Shown one piece after another: positions 34,740 through 46,402 of a stretch of DNA of 64,000 bases. The notes beneath the pieces were generated by a model, which made no database searches, was not told the origin of the DNA, and worked only from the letters and a program-made list of their open reading frames with translations. The position numbers were made by a program, and so were the translations under genes. Source of the stretch: Scilla litardierei (taxonomy: Eukaryota > Streptophyta > Magnoliopsida > Asparagales > Asparagaceae). The stretch covers positions 324,307,938 through 324,371,937 of the forward strand of contig CM061141.1 of NCBI GenBank assembly GCA_030789695.1. Direction: 5' to 3'. The first letter of the stretch is position 1, and each line of letters begins with the position of its first letter.

Positions 34740-36442
34740 CGGAACCCATCCCATGCAACATAATAAGACACACCTCGTCTATAACTCACTCGGAATGTGT
34801 TTAGTTAATATACATGAATTTAGTTCATTAGGTGATGGATTACACGTAAATAGACTCATAAACATTTATAGTAAACCGATTAAAATTACAAAATCATTGA
34901 ATATCTCCAGATTAAGAAAAACTGATGGGGTTTTAAGTTTTATCTTCAGTGAATCCATAAGATTGCCAGTGAATCCATAAGATTGCAAATGAATTGAATA
35001 AGTTCAAACCCACACCAAATCCAGCCTGATCTACACCTCAATTTAAGCTGGAAATACGTACTCTTCAGTGGCTCCCATATCAAAATTATTTATTCCTTGC
35101 ACTGGTGTGAATACATAGATCTGTTTTTAAAGATGGAACCGATGTGTAAATGCTGAACTGATGTAGATAGGTATGTAAGTAAACACAGACACCGTTGTAT
35201 TTGGCACAATGTGGACTTGTAGTTAAGAGTTAGAATTGCAGCTATAAGCAAATAATACCCAATTTAATTATTGGAACTTGATGCTTGATTTGTAATAAGA
35301 AAGATGTGCATTTTGACATTTTAAAAAACCTCCTGCGCCAGCCTTATGCAAGATTTAAGGTTTTAGCCAAAACCGTTGAGTTTCGGCCGTTTCGTATCGG
35401 TTTTGATCGGAGCCGATACGTAACAGGACATAGAACTCGGTTTCGGACCTAAACCGAGAAAACCCTAAAAAATTGAAGAAGACGAAGAATCATGAAAAAG
35501 AGAAGAAACAAAGAAATAGAGGAAAAAAAGAAGACGACGAGGAAGCAACAAACTTGAGGCAAGCCTCGATCCCTAAAACACCCGAACCGTCCTTCATAAA
35601 AAATCATAAAAAGAAAGAAAGACTACAATGCGAGAGAGATTTTCCTTTCATGCTCTAGATTTCAATCATCTTTGAGATCGAACTACCATGCATGTTTTTG
35701 AGTCATAAGCGTTAGATCAATGATGAATCTATTAAATTTGAGGTGGAACAATTGGAGAAGAAGTATTAGCAAAATGTTGGAGAACATGAACTAAAATAAT
35801 AGAAAAGCTAATGTGACTCGGACCTATAGTATCCAGTTTTCTATTAATATGCAATAGCTTATGTGGTTATGGATGATATCCATGAAAATTTGAAGGGGCA
35901 TACATAGGACATATGAGGAAATTTTCACTTAGGCAGTCCAAAAATCAAACATTGACATAATTATTAAATGATTAATATTATGCTTATCGATCTCCATATT
36001 CTAAAATAGATAAATAAAAGGTCCCATGATTTCATATGTTAGCTCTTCTATTGGGTGGTTGGAAATTTGAGTTGTTTTTTCAAGTTTTCTCCATTCATTG
36101 GTAAATTGACAAACAGTATGGGATTCACATGATGCTTGGTGTATTTAGGTTTTTGGGTGATGGATATCAAAGTGAATTGTGCCAATTGTCCAATCAAGGT
36201 GTCAATGTTGACTTTTTTGTCCGTTGTAAGAGGATTTTCATCCAATGACATATGATAGCCATTGTTCTCTTATACAAACCAATAAAGAATAGTTTGGAGG
36301 GCTATATGCAAATGGTGATGCCCCGACACCATAATACGAATGACTATGTTAAGGGCCAATGATAGTTGGGAAAATTGCAAGATTTATCCAGCATTTGATC
36401 AAATTTCAAGCGTCTCAACATGATAGAGTGCACAACACTAGA
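34740..36442. other. no recognisable gene
   Basis: AT-rich, with short frames only. A tandem phrase (GTGAATCCATAAGATTGC, twice near 34950-34985) and a purine-rich stretch near 35460-35620 are the only structures seen. Confidence 0.5.
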
Positions 36443-38162
36443 CTTTATTTCCAGTTATGTACGTATGCATGCATGTATTAACAATATTATACTTATCTCA
36501 GACATCCTTGTGCATCGGTCGTCATTCACAAACTGTCATACCTGAAGCCCTTCATTGATTCTTAAAACAAATATTATGATAACCAACTAATAAATGGTGG
36601 ACTAACTACCCAAAACCTACCATCTTTGGATCACAATAAGCTTCTAACTGTGAGATTCTCAAAGTAGCTAGCTAGCACCTAGACAATATAAATTTGAAAA
36701 ACGACAGGCGAGCTTAATGCTTCTTAAGTGAATAAAGCATGTACGGTAGTTAAATTTGAATAAAGCATGTAATAATAATAATAATAATATTATTATTAAT
36801 AACTGTTAAAAGTATTTTATGCCAAATAAATATGGCATATCAAGGAGCAATTGTTCTAATTAATGATGTTTACAATGTAGCTAACTGTTAAAAACTTAAA
36901 AGTACTTTATGCCAAATAAATATGGCATATCAAGGAGCAATTGTTCTAATTAATGATGTTTACAATGTAAAACTAGACAAGCCATGGCAGAATGTGATAA
37001 ACACATAACACTCCAGGTGGCTTGGATCATCCCATTTTGCTTTTGTGAATGCCTGCACAGAACAAAACATTCATGGAGGACCCACATTGGGAATTCGACA
37101 TGACCTAGCTCTAAGTGTAAACATGTATTTCTAACTAGAAGCATGCATTATGCATGTGTATAACATGAAGTTTCCAATATTCTTGTGTATCCAATGCATA
37201 TCTCCCAAAAATGCATATCTATGCATAACCAATAGCCAACCATTGCACTTACATATGCACCTTTACCTACTTTTAACGAGACAAACATAATACCATTCAT
37301 ACATCGCAAATCTGATACCAAGAAGACATCTTTCATGGGATGCTCACATGCATGATTCATATAATCTTTGCAAATCTAAACACATGAATTATCATCTTGA
37401 AAGATATAACTTACCATGTATGAGCAAATAACAATAAAAATACAGAAACCACGAAATAAGCCACGAAACATGCATTCATCATTCATCGGTAAAGAATCCC
37501 AACTCCAAGCCTGGTTCCATGGTTCCTCGTAATGCTTCAACTCTTTTTACGAGCTCCTAAAGCAAAATAGAAATTTTTGTCATGATTAGGAAGATTCTTA
37601 AACTCTGATATTTCATTTTTACGACCCTACATCTAGCCATTAAAGGTGTTAAATCCATGCTAAAATAGTTCAATAGTACTTTAGAATGGATTCTAATATT
37701 TTAGAGATTTTCTGGTATTTTTACAATTTTTATGGTCAAAAGGCGTTTAAAATAAATTCGAAACATCTGGGGCTTTACTACAGCTTTATAGAACTCTATT
37801 CTATTGAAAAAGGCTATAACAATAAATCATCAAGTGTTCTAATTTTATCTATAATTCACCATGGGGTAGCGACTGGCGGTGGCCGACTATAGTGACCATC
37901 ATCGATGACTATTCAGTCGTTGGAATCTGGCAAGAATCCTTTTTCCCTCTTTCAAAAACCCATGGATCTGTAATTTTTTTCTTGAAATTAAAAGTTAAAA
38001 CCCATCAAAAGCGCTTATATAGGCTAGATAAAATTCTAATATAAAGTTAATTATGATGGAAATGAGAAAATTCGTACTCTAAGTCTAACTCGGACCTCAA
38101 GAGCTTTTCTTTTTCTTCTAGATTTCTCCTCTCCTTATCTTTGCCTCTTTCTTTTCTCTCTC
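36443..38162. repeat. 1.7 kb direct repeat, right copy
   Basis: Near-identical to 27171-28879. Differences include a longer AAT run near 36770 and eight extra bases in the tandem-repeat linker near 36890. It ends in the same CT-rich run and then diverges completely. The flanks differ from those of the left copy on both sides. Confidence 0.8.
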
Positions 38163-38204
38163 TTTGGCTGAGAATGTGTTGCCTCTTTAGAAAAGAAAGT
38201 GTGT

Positions 38205-38302
38205 TTTGTTTTGTTTTGTTTTGTTTTTTGTTTTTTTTTTTGTTTTTTTTTGTTTTTTTGTTTTTTTTTTTTTTTTTTTTTTGGGGGGGGGGGGGGTGGG
38301 GG
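38205..38302. repeat. low-complexity T-rich then G-rich tract
   Basis: TTTTG repeats grade into pure T and then a run of 14 Gs. Likely unstable and error-prone in sequencing. The Phe-rich frame across it is an artefact. Confidence 0.9.
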
Positions 38303-38858
38303 CTCTTTAAGCCTCTTCTCCTCTCATGTTTAAGCCTCTTCTCCGCTAAAGAGATGAGACAAGTTACATGCCCCTTTCATGGGATAATGCCACCTCTACC
38401 ATCTAGAAGTCATTTTCCAAGAAACCACAATCCATTCCACGGTTGCAGTTCTGGTTAAAAAGAACTTTGATTAGCAAAAAAGTTGCTTACTTATACACTA
38501 TGTTTCAAATAATGAGTTGAAGAGTAGGGTTATTACACAATTTCAGCTTCTCAGTTTTATTCTTTCTTCCTAATTCTTCTATCTTTTTTCTTTTTGAAAC
38601 CTGCTGCTTTATGTAGTTCCTCCCCCTCTCCATGTGGCTTACACAATTCAATTGTGAAACCTCTATGTCAGATTTGTTTATGCACGTTGGATGTGAGAGT
38701 TCGTGTTTATTATCACTTATTGTCTTTATTCTTGTAATGCCTTGACATAAACCAATATCTGTTGGTCCTGTTGATCAATTCTATTTGTTGCTAGTTTTAA
38801 ATTTCTGATTCCATATTAATGATAAATGTCTCTTCTCACTAAAAGCTGGATCTTACCA

Positions 38859-38933
38859 GGATATATTTAGCTTTTCTTTTGGTGGGACAAGTGGTAATCT
38901 TCTTGCTGCTGGATGTAATGCACATGTACTTTA
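38859..38933 (+). pseudogene. possible WD40-repeat exon scrap (WDR89/GTS1-like)
   Basis: After an acceptor-like CTTACCAG the frame reads DIFSFSFGGTSGNLLAAGCN and AHVL before a stop. The pattern QExFSFSFGG with LLAAGC recalls WDR89-type WD40 proteins. It is a single short match in otherwise featureless DNA, so this is tentative. Confidence 0.35.
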
Positions 38934-39850
38934 AATTGTTAAATTCTTTTGTAAGAGATATCACATATCAGTTGTGAATTATAGTACTGGTATTTGCAAA
39001 GCTGTTATACATTGCTGTATGGGACACCATATATTTAGCCTATGATCTTCTTTCTTTTTGCTGATCTGTTGGGGTTTTCGGACTTCACAAGTGTCCTATG
39101 TGGTTCTTTGCTTCTGATCTGTATGAATAGTGGACCTTTGTTGCAGAGATAACAAAGGCTATAAGCTCATACCATCTAACCAACATATTGTACTTACGGC
39201 TTATGTATAAAGGGATCAAATCGGCCTATTTATTCAATATATAGAAAAATGAAACGACATAATAATCATCCTTCTCGGGGTTAAATCTTTAACATACATT
39301 TCGTTCATTTAAAACATCATTCAGCACATTAATGTGTGTTAAGTTACTGATTATGTCAAATAATTGAATGTGTGTAATTAAATTTTCAGGGCTTGTTGTA
39401 TTAGAATGACGGAGAGGAATAAACTTGGATAGTGTGATCTATTATGTACTGGTTTACTGCCTAGTTTCGTTTGGCACAAGGTACGTGTGATATATTATGA
39501 TGTGTTCTATCAGGTATAAACTATGTATGCATGATGTATTTATATGTTGTATTCGATGATTACTCTGGTATAATGTTAGGAACTAACAAGGGCCCAGGCC
39601 CATCATATAACTTGCACCTCGATGCTTCTTTTGTAATAGGCTTGCATTGTATTGTTGTTTTCAGCTTTTATTATTCCCTCTCCCTCTTCAACAAATGCTA
39701 TTATGAATTATTCTCTTTATCTACTCTTGTATTACATCGCTAATACGATCATGTGCAATAAGAATTCATGTATATTCAAGGATCAAGTTTAAACTGACAT
39801 AAAAACAAGTATAGCCTCTAAACCGGCTCGGATCATATCAAGAGCTGTAA
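38934..39850. other. no recognisable feature
   Basis: AT-rich, non-repetitive within the window. The 70-codon frame at 39531 has no recognisable motif. Confidence 0.5.
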
Positions 39851-40123
39851 GATATTACAACATATATATCAGTTGAAATAGCATCATGTAAGATGAAATC
39901 TGTTCATTGAAGATTAATGCACAAAGAATTTCATAACGAAAGAAAGAAACGATGTTGGGCTTCCGATACATATTCTTCATATCCAATCCAACTTCATATC
40001 CAGCATATTCTTCATATATGCCTTCAAGTTCAAGCTCCATCTTTATTGATGCCTATATATCGACAAAAACGCATTAGAGTTGCAAATATATTGATGATAG
40101 AATATATTTAGTTCCACGAGAAA

Positions 40124-40729
40124 CTAGCCAAAAATAATTCTGGTCGTGTCGTACGAGCCTAGTATCGTTGTGAAAGCTAGGAAACTAATGACTCCAACAA
40201 TGACAGACTGGGTGCCGGTGCACATGCAAGCAAATTTTATGGTCTGCGCCTGCATGTAATCACATATTATCGACAGTTAATTTTTTGAACGTAAAGTGAA
40301 ATAACATTAATGATTGAAAAAATCATTACAATATATTATCTGCATCGCGTAAAATGCCGTCATTAAGGCCAAGGCGAAGCCAACGACGAGCACGACCATC
40401 GCAACGAAGAGAACACACCTCATAAACAGAGTTGTAGCATTTCATGCTCTCATCCTCGCATCAATCTCATCGTGGAAAAGGTAAACTAATTTCACCTTCG
40501 CCCACTTCATCATTATCACACAGAGTGTTACGCATCCAAATGATAAGAATGCGTACAATATGGTCATTGTTTCCTCGTGAGACCCCGAGGAACAGTCTTC
40601 TGGAGAACCTAACTCCAGGCTCTGGGATGTTGGGATGACGCTAATCGTCAATCCCGCAAACACTAAACCACCTACAAAGAGTGCATAGTTGTAGAAACCA
40701 TCCACCAAGGTGATGAATAAACCATCCAT
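40124..40729 (-). pseudogene. unidentified four-helix membrane protein, copy A
   Basis: Exon 1 (40340-40729) starts MDGLFITLVDGF and predicts helices at ALFVGGLVFAGLTISVI and ILYAFLSFGCVTLCVIMM, a charged loop (VYLFHDEIDARMRA), then a TGA where copy B has CGG, and a third helix (LFVAMVVLVVGFALALM). The donor is AT instead of GT at 40339-40338. Exon 2 (40249-40124) gives a fourth helix (SVIVGVISFLAFTTIL) and ends TAG. A possible third exon (ATATATAG acceptor, MELELEGIYEEYAGYEVGL) lies at about 39855-40040. I do not recognise the family. It is head-to-head with copy B. Confidence 0.6.
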
Positions 40730-41197
40730 ATGTCCAATCCATGTAATGTTACCTTATTTATGATAATTGAATGACGCCATCCATCTTCGTTGATCAGTGA
40801 ATAGAGATTTAAAACGGTTAAATATCATAATATATTAAATAAGATTATTTAAACATATTTAAACACATTTACTCTAAAATTGGTTGACAACTTAAACACA
40901 ACAATACTTAATGGAGGTCCGGGGCACACTAGAGACCACAACAGCTAACTGGTTAACTCGGCCCCACCGTATCGAATATGATACGATATACATGATTGGG
41001 TTGATGTGGATATGAGTATCGAACATGATATGATATGCATATGCAGATACACACAAAAAACAGGTGTGTGACCCTTTTAGAAGAATCGGGTATGTATCGA
41101 ATACATTTCTTCTCAAACCAAATTAGACTCAAACCACGCTCTACTTGGGTCAGAGCTGGCCTTCTCTATCGGCCAACTACATTTCTTCTGAATGCAC

Positions 41198-41345
41198 ATG
41201 ATGATATACGGACTGCACTCAATACAGTATCGATGCATGATTTTGCTAGCCCAGTATTTTGTGAAACATCTATGATGATATACGGACTGCACTCAATACA
41301 GTATCGATGCATGATTTTGCTAGCCAAGTATTTTGTGAAACATCT
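41198..41345. repeat. 74 bp tandem duplication
   Basis: Two head-to-tail copies (41198-41271 and 41272-41345) of a unit starting ATGATGATATACGGACTGCA, with one visible substitution. It lies between membrane-protein pseudogenes A and B. Confidence 0.85.
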
Positions 41346-42000
41346 ATGACTACTTTGCTTCAAAACAAACCTTAGCACACCAGTTTAGATCACAAGATCG
41401 GTTTTGGAGATTTGGAAGACATGTGAAAATTACATTGTATCTCCTTATGGTTGATCTTAGACTGAATATCTTACATAACTAGCAAACTTAATGGTGGTTA
41501 GTGGCTAAGGGATGAGTACACGTCGGGCTAAAATATATATCCTTAGCCCATGCCCTGAATGTAGGATTTTTTTCCCATTCACGCTTGTATATTTTGGTTT
41601 TTAGAGCTTTTAATGAATCTTATAAATTAGTAGCAATGTGGTTTTTTTTCACATTGTAATTGGCAAGACTGTTCTAACTTGGGTTTTTCTTATGCTAATG
41701 GTTTGTGGGAGAGCATCTGAGGTTGCTGGAAGACGATCAATTATAACAAATTCCCATAATTCTCACAAATATGAAATGAAAGAATATTTTAAAAACAAAG
41801 GAAGGTAAGCAAACAATCCTCACAACAATGAAGATGGGATCTTGACCATACAATTATATCACATAAACTGCAGTCTATGTGAACAAAACCATCAGAAGCC
41901 AGTAATGCTTATAAAACTGCTTTTTTGCAAGAGAATAGCGACATAAGACATGACGATAGGCAATTATCATAAATAAGGTAACATTACATGGAGTGGACGG

Positions 42001-42610
42001 ACGGATGGTTTATTCATCACCTTGGTGGACGGTCTCTACAAATATGCACTCTTTATAGGTGGTTTAGTGTTTGCGGGATTGACGATTAGCGTCATCCCAA
42101 CATCCCAGAGCCTGGAGTTAGGTTCTCCAGAAGACTGTTCCTCGGGGTCTCACGAGGAAATAATGATCATAATGTACGCGTTCTTATCATTTGGATGCAT
42201 AACACTCTGTGTGATAATGATGAAGTGGGCAAAGGTGAAATTAGTTACCTTTTCCACGATGAGATTGATGCGAGGATGAGAGCACGGAATGCTACAACTC
42301 TGTTCATGAGGTGTGTTATCTTCATTGCGATGGTCGTGCTCGTCGTTGGCTTCGCCTTGGCCTAAATGACGGCATTTTACGCGATGCAGGTAATATATTG
42401 TAATTATTTTTTCAATCATTAATGTTATTTCACTTTACGTTCAAAAAATTAATTGTCGATAATATGGGATTGCATGTAGGCGCAGACCATAAAATTTGCT
42501 TGCATGTGCACCGGCATCCAGTCTGTCATTGTTGGAGTCATTAGTTTCCTAGCTGTCACAACGATGCTAGGCTCGTACGACACGGCCAGAATTATTTTTG
42601 GCAAGTTCGT
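42001..42610 (+). pseudogene. unidentified four-helix membrane protein, copy B
   Basis: Inverted partner of copy A; similarity extends from 41955. The initiator ATG is ACG at 42001, a T is missing in the VKLVYLF region (frameshift near 42245), and a TAA replaces TTA in the third helix (GFALA, then stop). Intron 1 has good GT (42390) and AG (42478-42479) sites. Exon 2 (42480-42610) repeats the fourth helix. Its lesions differ from those of copy A, so the two decayed separately after the duplication. Confidence 0.6.
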
Positions 42611-42639
42611 CTTCCTCTTTCATTGTGGATGCCCACACC

Positions 42640-44072
42640 CCCAAAGCGATAAGAAGAAAAGAGGATAAGAGAGCTAAACTTCATTTTTAAGATGAAGATG
42701 AGTTGAGCCCTCTCGTTGAGTTGAGGAAGGAGAGTTCTTGAGGGATTGGAGGAGGTGCGACTGGAGGAGCGGAAAGAAGGGAAATGCTGGGTAGATTATT
42801 GTTAGGGACTTAAGTCCCGGTGTATAAGGTCACCCGATGCAGCTCAAGAAGAACCGGAGCACGATCTTGTGGAAGCCGTTTGATGGGCCCGAGCCGGAGA
42901 ATTATTGGTATAGTGTTTGTGAAGGTAGAGGCACAAAGTATGTTCAGAGGCCATATCAGGCGATTTGGAAGTCGAAGAGATTGATGAACATTGTTAGCGA
43001 GATTGACGAAGTACTCCTCCAATCCCTCAAGAACTTTCCTAATGGCATTTTCGTCAAACCCGGTCTGTGCATTCAGCAAAAATGCTATTTAGGACTGTGC
43101 ACTTTAGTAAAAAGTTAGGCGGTCTGTGAACTCTGCAAAAAAAGTTTGTTCGCGTAGCAAGTCCCATACATTATTCACTTAAAGAACCTAAAATTTCTAA
43201 ATTCATAGGGGATAATAGGCTAAAATACCTTCCGAAGCGAACGCTTGGCATCAATTATTAACAAGAATACTAGTCCGCTTTAAATCCTCTCTCTTCCCCT
43301 CTACTTTCTTGTTCCCAAATTCATTTCGTCCTTTTCAATTCCAATCGGATTCAATCGGAAAAGCTCGGCCAACCAATCACAGAAGCTCCTTGGCACGATG
43401 AAACGTTGCAAGATGTATGAATCTTTCTCATATCCTCCCCATTTTCATGCTATGTTTCATTTCTTTTCCCTTTTCATTCAAACATTCGCAGAACTTGTAT
43501 GTGCTCTCTACAAGAAGAATTCTATGGATCAGTTAACCAAGATCCAATTTCAATCCAGTTTCCATCTTTCAGTCATTGGACCCTTTTAAGAGTATTTTAT
43601 TCATTATTATGGATTTTTGTTTTTTCCGGCTTAAATTGTCGCGTGCTCTTATTTTGGGTTTAGCTCTATTATCTTGCTTTTGCTTTTAGTATGCAGTTCC
43701 TGAGTGAGGGGTTTGATCTTTGGTATGTGCCAGCTTGGTTTGATATTCATGGATCCAAATCTATAAATCCAAAACAAACCAAACTCTGAAAACACGGCAA
43801 GAACAAATGCTCACCGAAAATTTTGATTCTGATCCATATATTTGCTCAAATAAAGTATGATGCGAGGAAAAATTAAATATACATTAAATTTCTCTAATCT
43901 TTATGCATAGAAGCAAACTTATCTATTTCGAACTCAATTACAAGTGAGAAGATTTCATCTCTTACACTTATTAAGAGTAGCAATGTTAAAAAAGGTCATC
44001 ACATGTTCTAATTTCTTGACATTCAATTTACGGTAGTTAGCAACGTGAAAATGACGCAAAATGTTAAGATAT
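42640..44072. other. unassigned; one GC-richer block
   Basis: 42810-43120 is open on both strands for about 90 codons (plus: STILWKPFDGPEPENYWYSV; minus: ENAIRKVLEGLEEYF), but I recognise neither. From 43140 to 44072 the sequence is AT-rich with nothing to report. Confidence 0.4.
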
Positions 44073-45075
44073 TAAATTAAAGGCTTAATTGCACAATAAT
44101 ATATTAAACTTTACATGTTGTACCAAAATACCATTAAGTTTTTGTTCTTGCACTAAAATATATCAAAAAATTAAGTTACACTTTGTTACTCTTCATTGTT
44201 TACAGAAAAGTTGAAATGTCAGCTTTGCTATTGGTAATGATGAAGGAGAGGCGATGGAGAGGAAGATATGATGATGGTGGTAACAATGGCAGCAAAGCAG
44301 ATTGTGGAGACGGGCTTGGGGTTCTTAAGGATGGAGAGGCTTGGGGATCCAAAGACCAAACATTCCCGATTTAAACTCTTCTCTTCATTTGCATCTCATA
44401 ATGAAATCAACGATTTGAAAGAAATCAAACATTTGCAATACAAAGTCCTTTAAATCTCCTCTCATGCTCACACGGTTGTTGAAGTGATCTGGTAGAATTC
44501 GAAGAAACCCGTTCTAATTCTGAATCAAACAAATCAAATAAAATACATTTGGGAGACGCTAAATATAAAGAAAACAGGACAAATAAATTTTTTAAAAATA
44601 GATCTAATTTGTTGATATTTAATTTGATGGGATCTGTTGTTATTGTGGTTGTCGCTGATAGTGATGAGAGAAGAAAGAGGATTGTTGTTGTGGCGATGCT
44701 TGAGACGGCATCAACCTTTTCAAGGGTGGCAAAGGCGAGGTGGTGGAAGGTGAAACGGACAAAGAGGGTGAGGGCGGCTGATGAGAGGGGGGGGGGGAGA
44801 AATTTAATGTTTTTAGATGGATGATGAAGTGTTTGGAGTGGGTCATACTTTTTTGGTAAATTTTAATAAGCACAAGGATATGATGTCAATAAAAAATCAC
44901 ATTTTTTTCAAGCGAGAATATCATTTGGCATATTCCGACGGTTCAGTAACGAAAATAGCCAAGTGCAAGGCTTGTGAAAATTTAAGATATTTTAGTGCAA
45001 GAAATTTTTCAGGGTATTTATATGCAGGAACAAAGAAATTTTAAGATATTATCGTGCAATTACGCCTAAATTAAA
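44073..45075. mobile_element. non-autonomous MULE, 985 bp, with 9 bp target duplication
   Basis: Body 44082-45066 starts GGCTTAATTGCAC and ends GTGCAATTACGCC, with similarity of the inverted ends extending about 90 bases (CTTGCACTAAAATAT on both sides). Perfect 9 bp repeats TAAATTAAA lie at 44073-44081 and 45067-45075. No transposase is present. The interior has GC-richer, purine-rich segments (44220-44360 and 44630-44800) unlike the ends, possibly captured DNA; I cannot identify them. Confidence 0.8.
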
Positions 45076-45309
45076 GTTTCTAAAGATTAATTATTAATAA
45101 AATGGGGTCAATGGTTAGTTTATTTTCTTGTGATTTCCCCTCCATCAATCAAAACCCTTGCCCCCCCCCCAAAAAAAACATCATAGTTTGATTCAAAAAC
45201 AAAAAGAAGCAACAAGAATGGTAGTTTTTTAATTTCTCATATCTAATTTTAAGGTTTTTTTTGTTTTGATCCAGCCCTATGGTTAAGGGCTTCTTTGATT
45301 TTGTCATAC

Positions 45310-45519
45310 TACTGAACCACAGACGGCATAGACTACCCGAGCTCCATTGGCAGAACCGGTGATCAATTTTTATTTTTAGAAGTATGTTTTGTATTGATTG
45401 GAGTTTTAGTGTTTAAGATGGTTAAATCGAGCTGTTTTTTAAAGGGGGTTTGGTCGATCTGTTTCAGAGATGACTACTTTTGTGAAGAGGCATCTCACTG
45501 GAAAATTAGAAGTGATATC
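45310..45519 (+). pseudogene. RAN: Ran GTPase pseudogene, exons 1 and 2 (5' part)
   Basis: Near 45310-45345, ACGGCATAGACTACCCGAGC aligns with the start of plant Ran (QTVDYPSF) but with indels. After GTTTCAG (acceptor ending 45467), an exon reads MTTFVKRHLTGKLE, matching Ran KTTFVKRHLTGEFE. The Walker-A lysine codon AAG is ATG, so GTP binding would be lost. The exon is broken at 45519 by a copia insertion and resumes for a few bases at 50856 before a GT donor. Ran normally drives nuclear transport. Confidence 0.75.
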
Positions 45520-45636
45520 TGTTAGATGTATATGTCCCTTTGTATAGGGTCTTTTGTGCTTATTTACCTTTTCCCTGTACTCTATATATATCGGGCTATT
45601 GCCCTTGGAATAATACAAGAGAGTTTATTCCTAACA
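45520..45636 (+). repeat. 5' LTR of the copia element
   Basis: 117 bp. A TATATATA box at 45583-45590 lies after a pyrimidine-rich stretch, with AATAAT near 45609 as a possible poly(A) signal, so promoter and terminator are compressed into one short LTR. Confidence 0.9.
45583..45590 (+). promoter_or_regulatory. TATA box of the copia LTR
   Basis: TATATATA in the middle of the LTR, also present in the 3' LTR. It is the only good core promoter motif in this short repeat. Confidence 0.55.
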
Positions 45637-45648
45637 TGGTATCAGAGC
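45637..45648 (+). other. primer binding site of the copia element
   Basis: TGGTATCAGAGC begins on the base after the LTR, complementary to initiator tRNA-Met. Confidence 0.95.
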
Positions 45649-45734
45649 TAGGTTTAACCTAAACCCTAGCCGTCTCTTATCTCTCTCCCGCAAGAATCCA
45701 AACCCTAGCCCCTCCCACTAAAATCCAAACACAG

Positions 45735-46385
45735 AGTCCACACGCCCTCCTCGGCAACGTTCGCCTGCGGCGTCCGAGTCCACGTCTCCGCCTGCGACAT
45801 CCGAGTCGCCCCCAACTGCGTTCGCCTGCGGCGTCCGAGTCCACGTCTCCCTCCAACGATCGCCTGCAACGATCGCCTGCGACGGCTCCGCCTGCGACGG
45901 CTCCGCCTGCGACGATCGCCTGCGACGACTCCGCCTGCAACGATCGCCTGCGACGACGGCTCCGCACCCCTCCTCCAACGATCCGCCTGCTGGTATCTGC
46001 GACGACTCCGCCTGCGATCTCCGCCTGAAATTTCTCGCCTGCGATCTCCGCCTGCGACGACGACTCCGCCTGCAACGATCCGCCTGCGATCTCGGCGGTT
46101 TTCTCGCCTGAAATTTCTCGCATGCGATCCGCCTGAAATTTTCTCGCCTGCGATCCGCCTGAAATTTTCTCGCCTGCGATCTCCGCCTGCGACGACGACT
46201 CCGCCTGCAACGATCCGCCTGCGATCTCGGCGGTTTCTCGCCTGCGCACGGAACTCGCCTGCGCACGGATCTCGGCGGTTTCCGCCTGCGAAACTCGCCT
46301 GCACAGTGGGAGGTCTCCCCCCTGCCTTCTGCGCGCACGTGTGCTGTAGCACGGATCTTCGCCCCCCCACCGCCTGCGCGCGCAC
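45735..46385 (+). repeat. CGCCTG repeat array in the copia leader
   Basis: About 30 copies of a CGCCTG core in shuffled contexts (CTCCGCCTGCGACGA, GATCGCCTGCAAC, ATCCGCCTGAAATTT), including a duplicated block of about 70 bases around 46035-46100 and 46180-46240. It lies between primer site and gag ATG and is strongly GC-rich. It makes three long minus-strand frames that are not genes. It could be packaging RNA structure or slippage expansion. Confidence 0.8.
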
Positions 46386-46402
46386 GGATCTGATCTCTCA
46401 GT

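Noticed and set aside
27171..38162. The 1.7 kb direct repeats as LTRs of an 11 kb retrotransposon
   Set aside because: No TG/CA ends, no primer site or polypurine tract at the inner edges, no target duplication, and no retrotransposon coding in a consistent order between them.
38141..38458. 105-codon frame rich in Phe
   Set aside because: Produced by the T-rich homopolymer tract.
42810..43118. Gene on either strand (about 90 codons each)
   Set aside because: Both strands open over the same block, and no family is recognised on either; left as unassigned.
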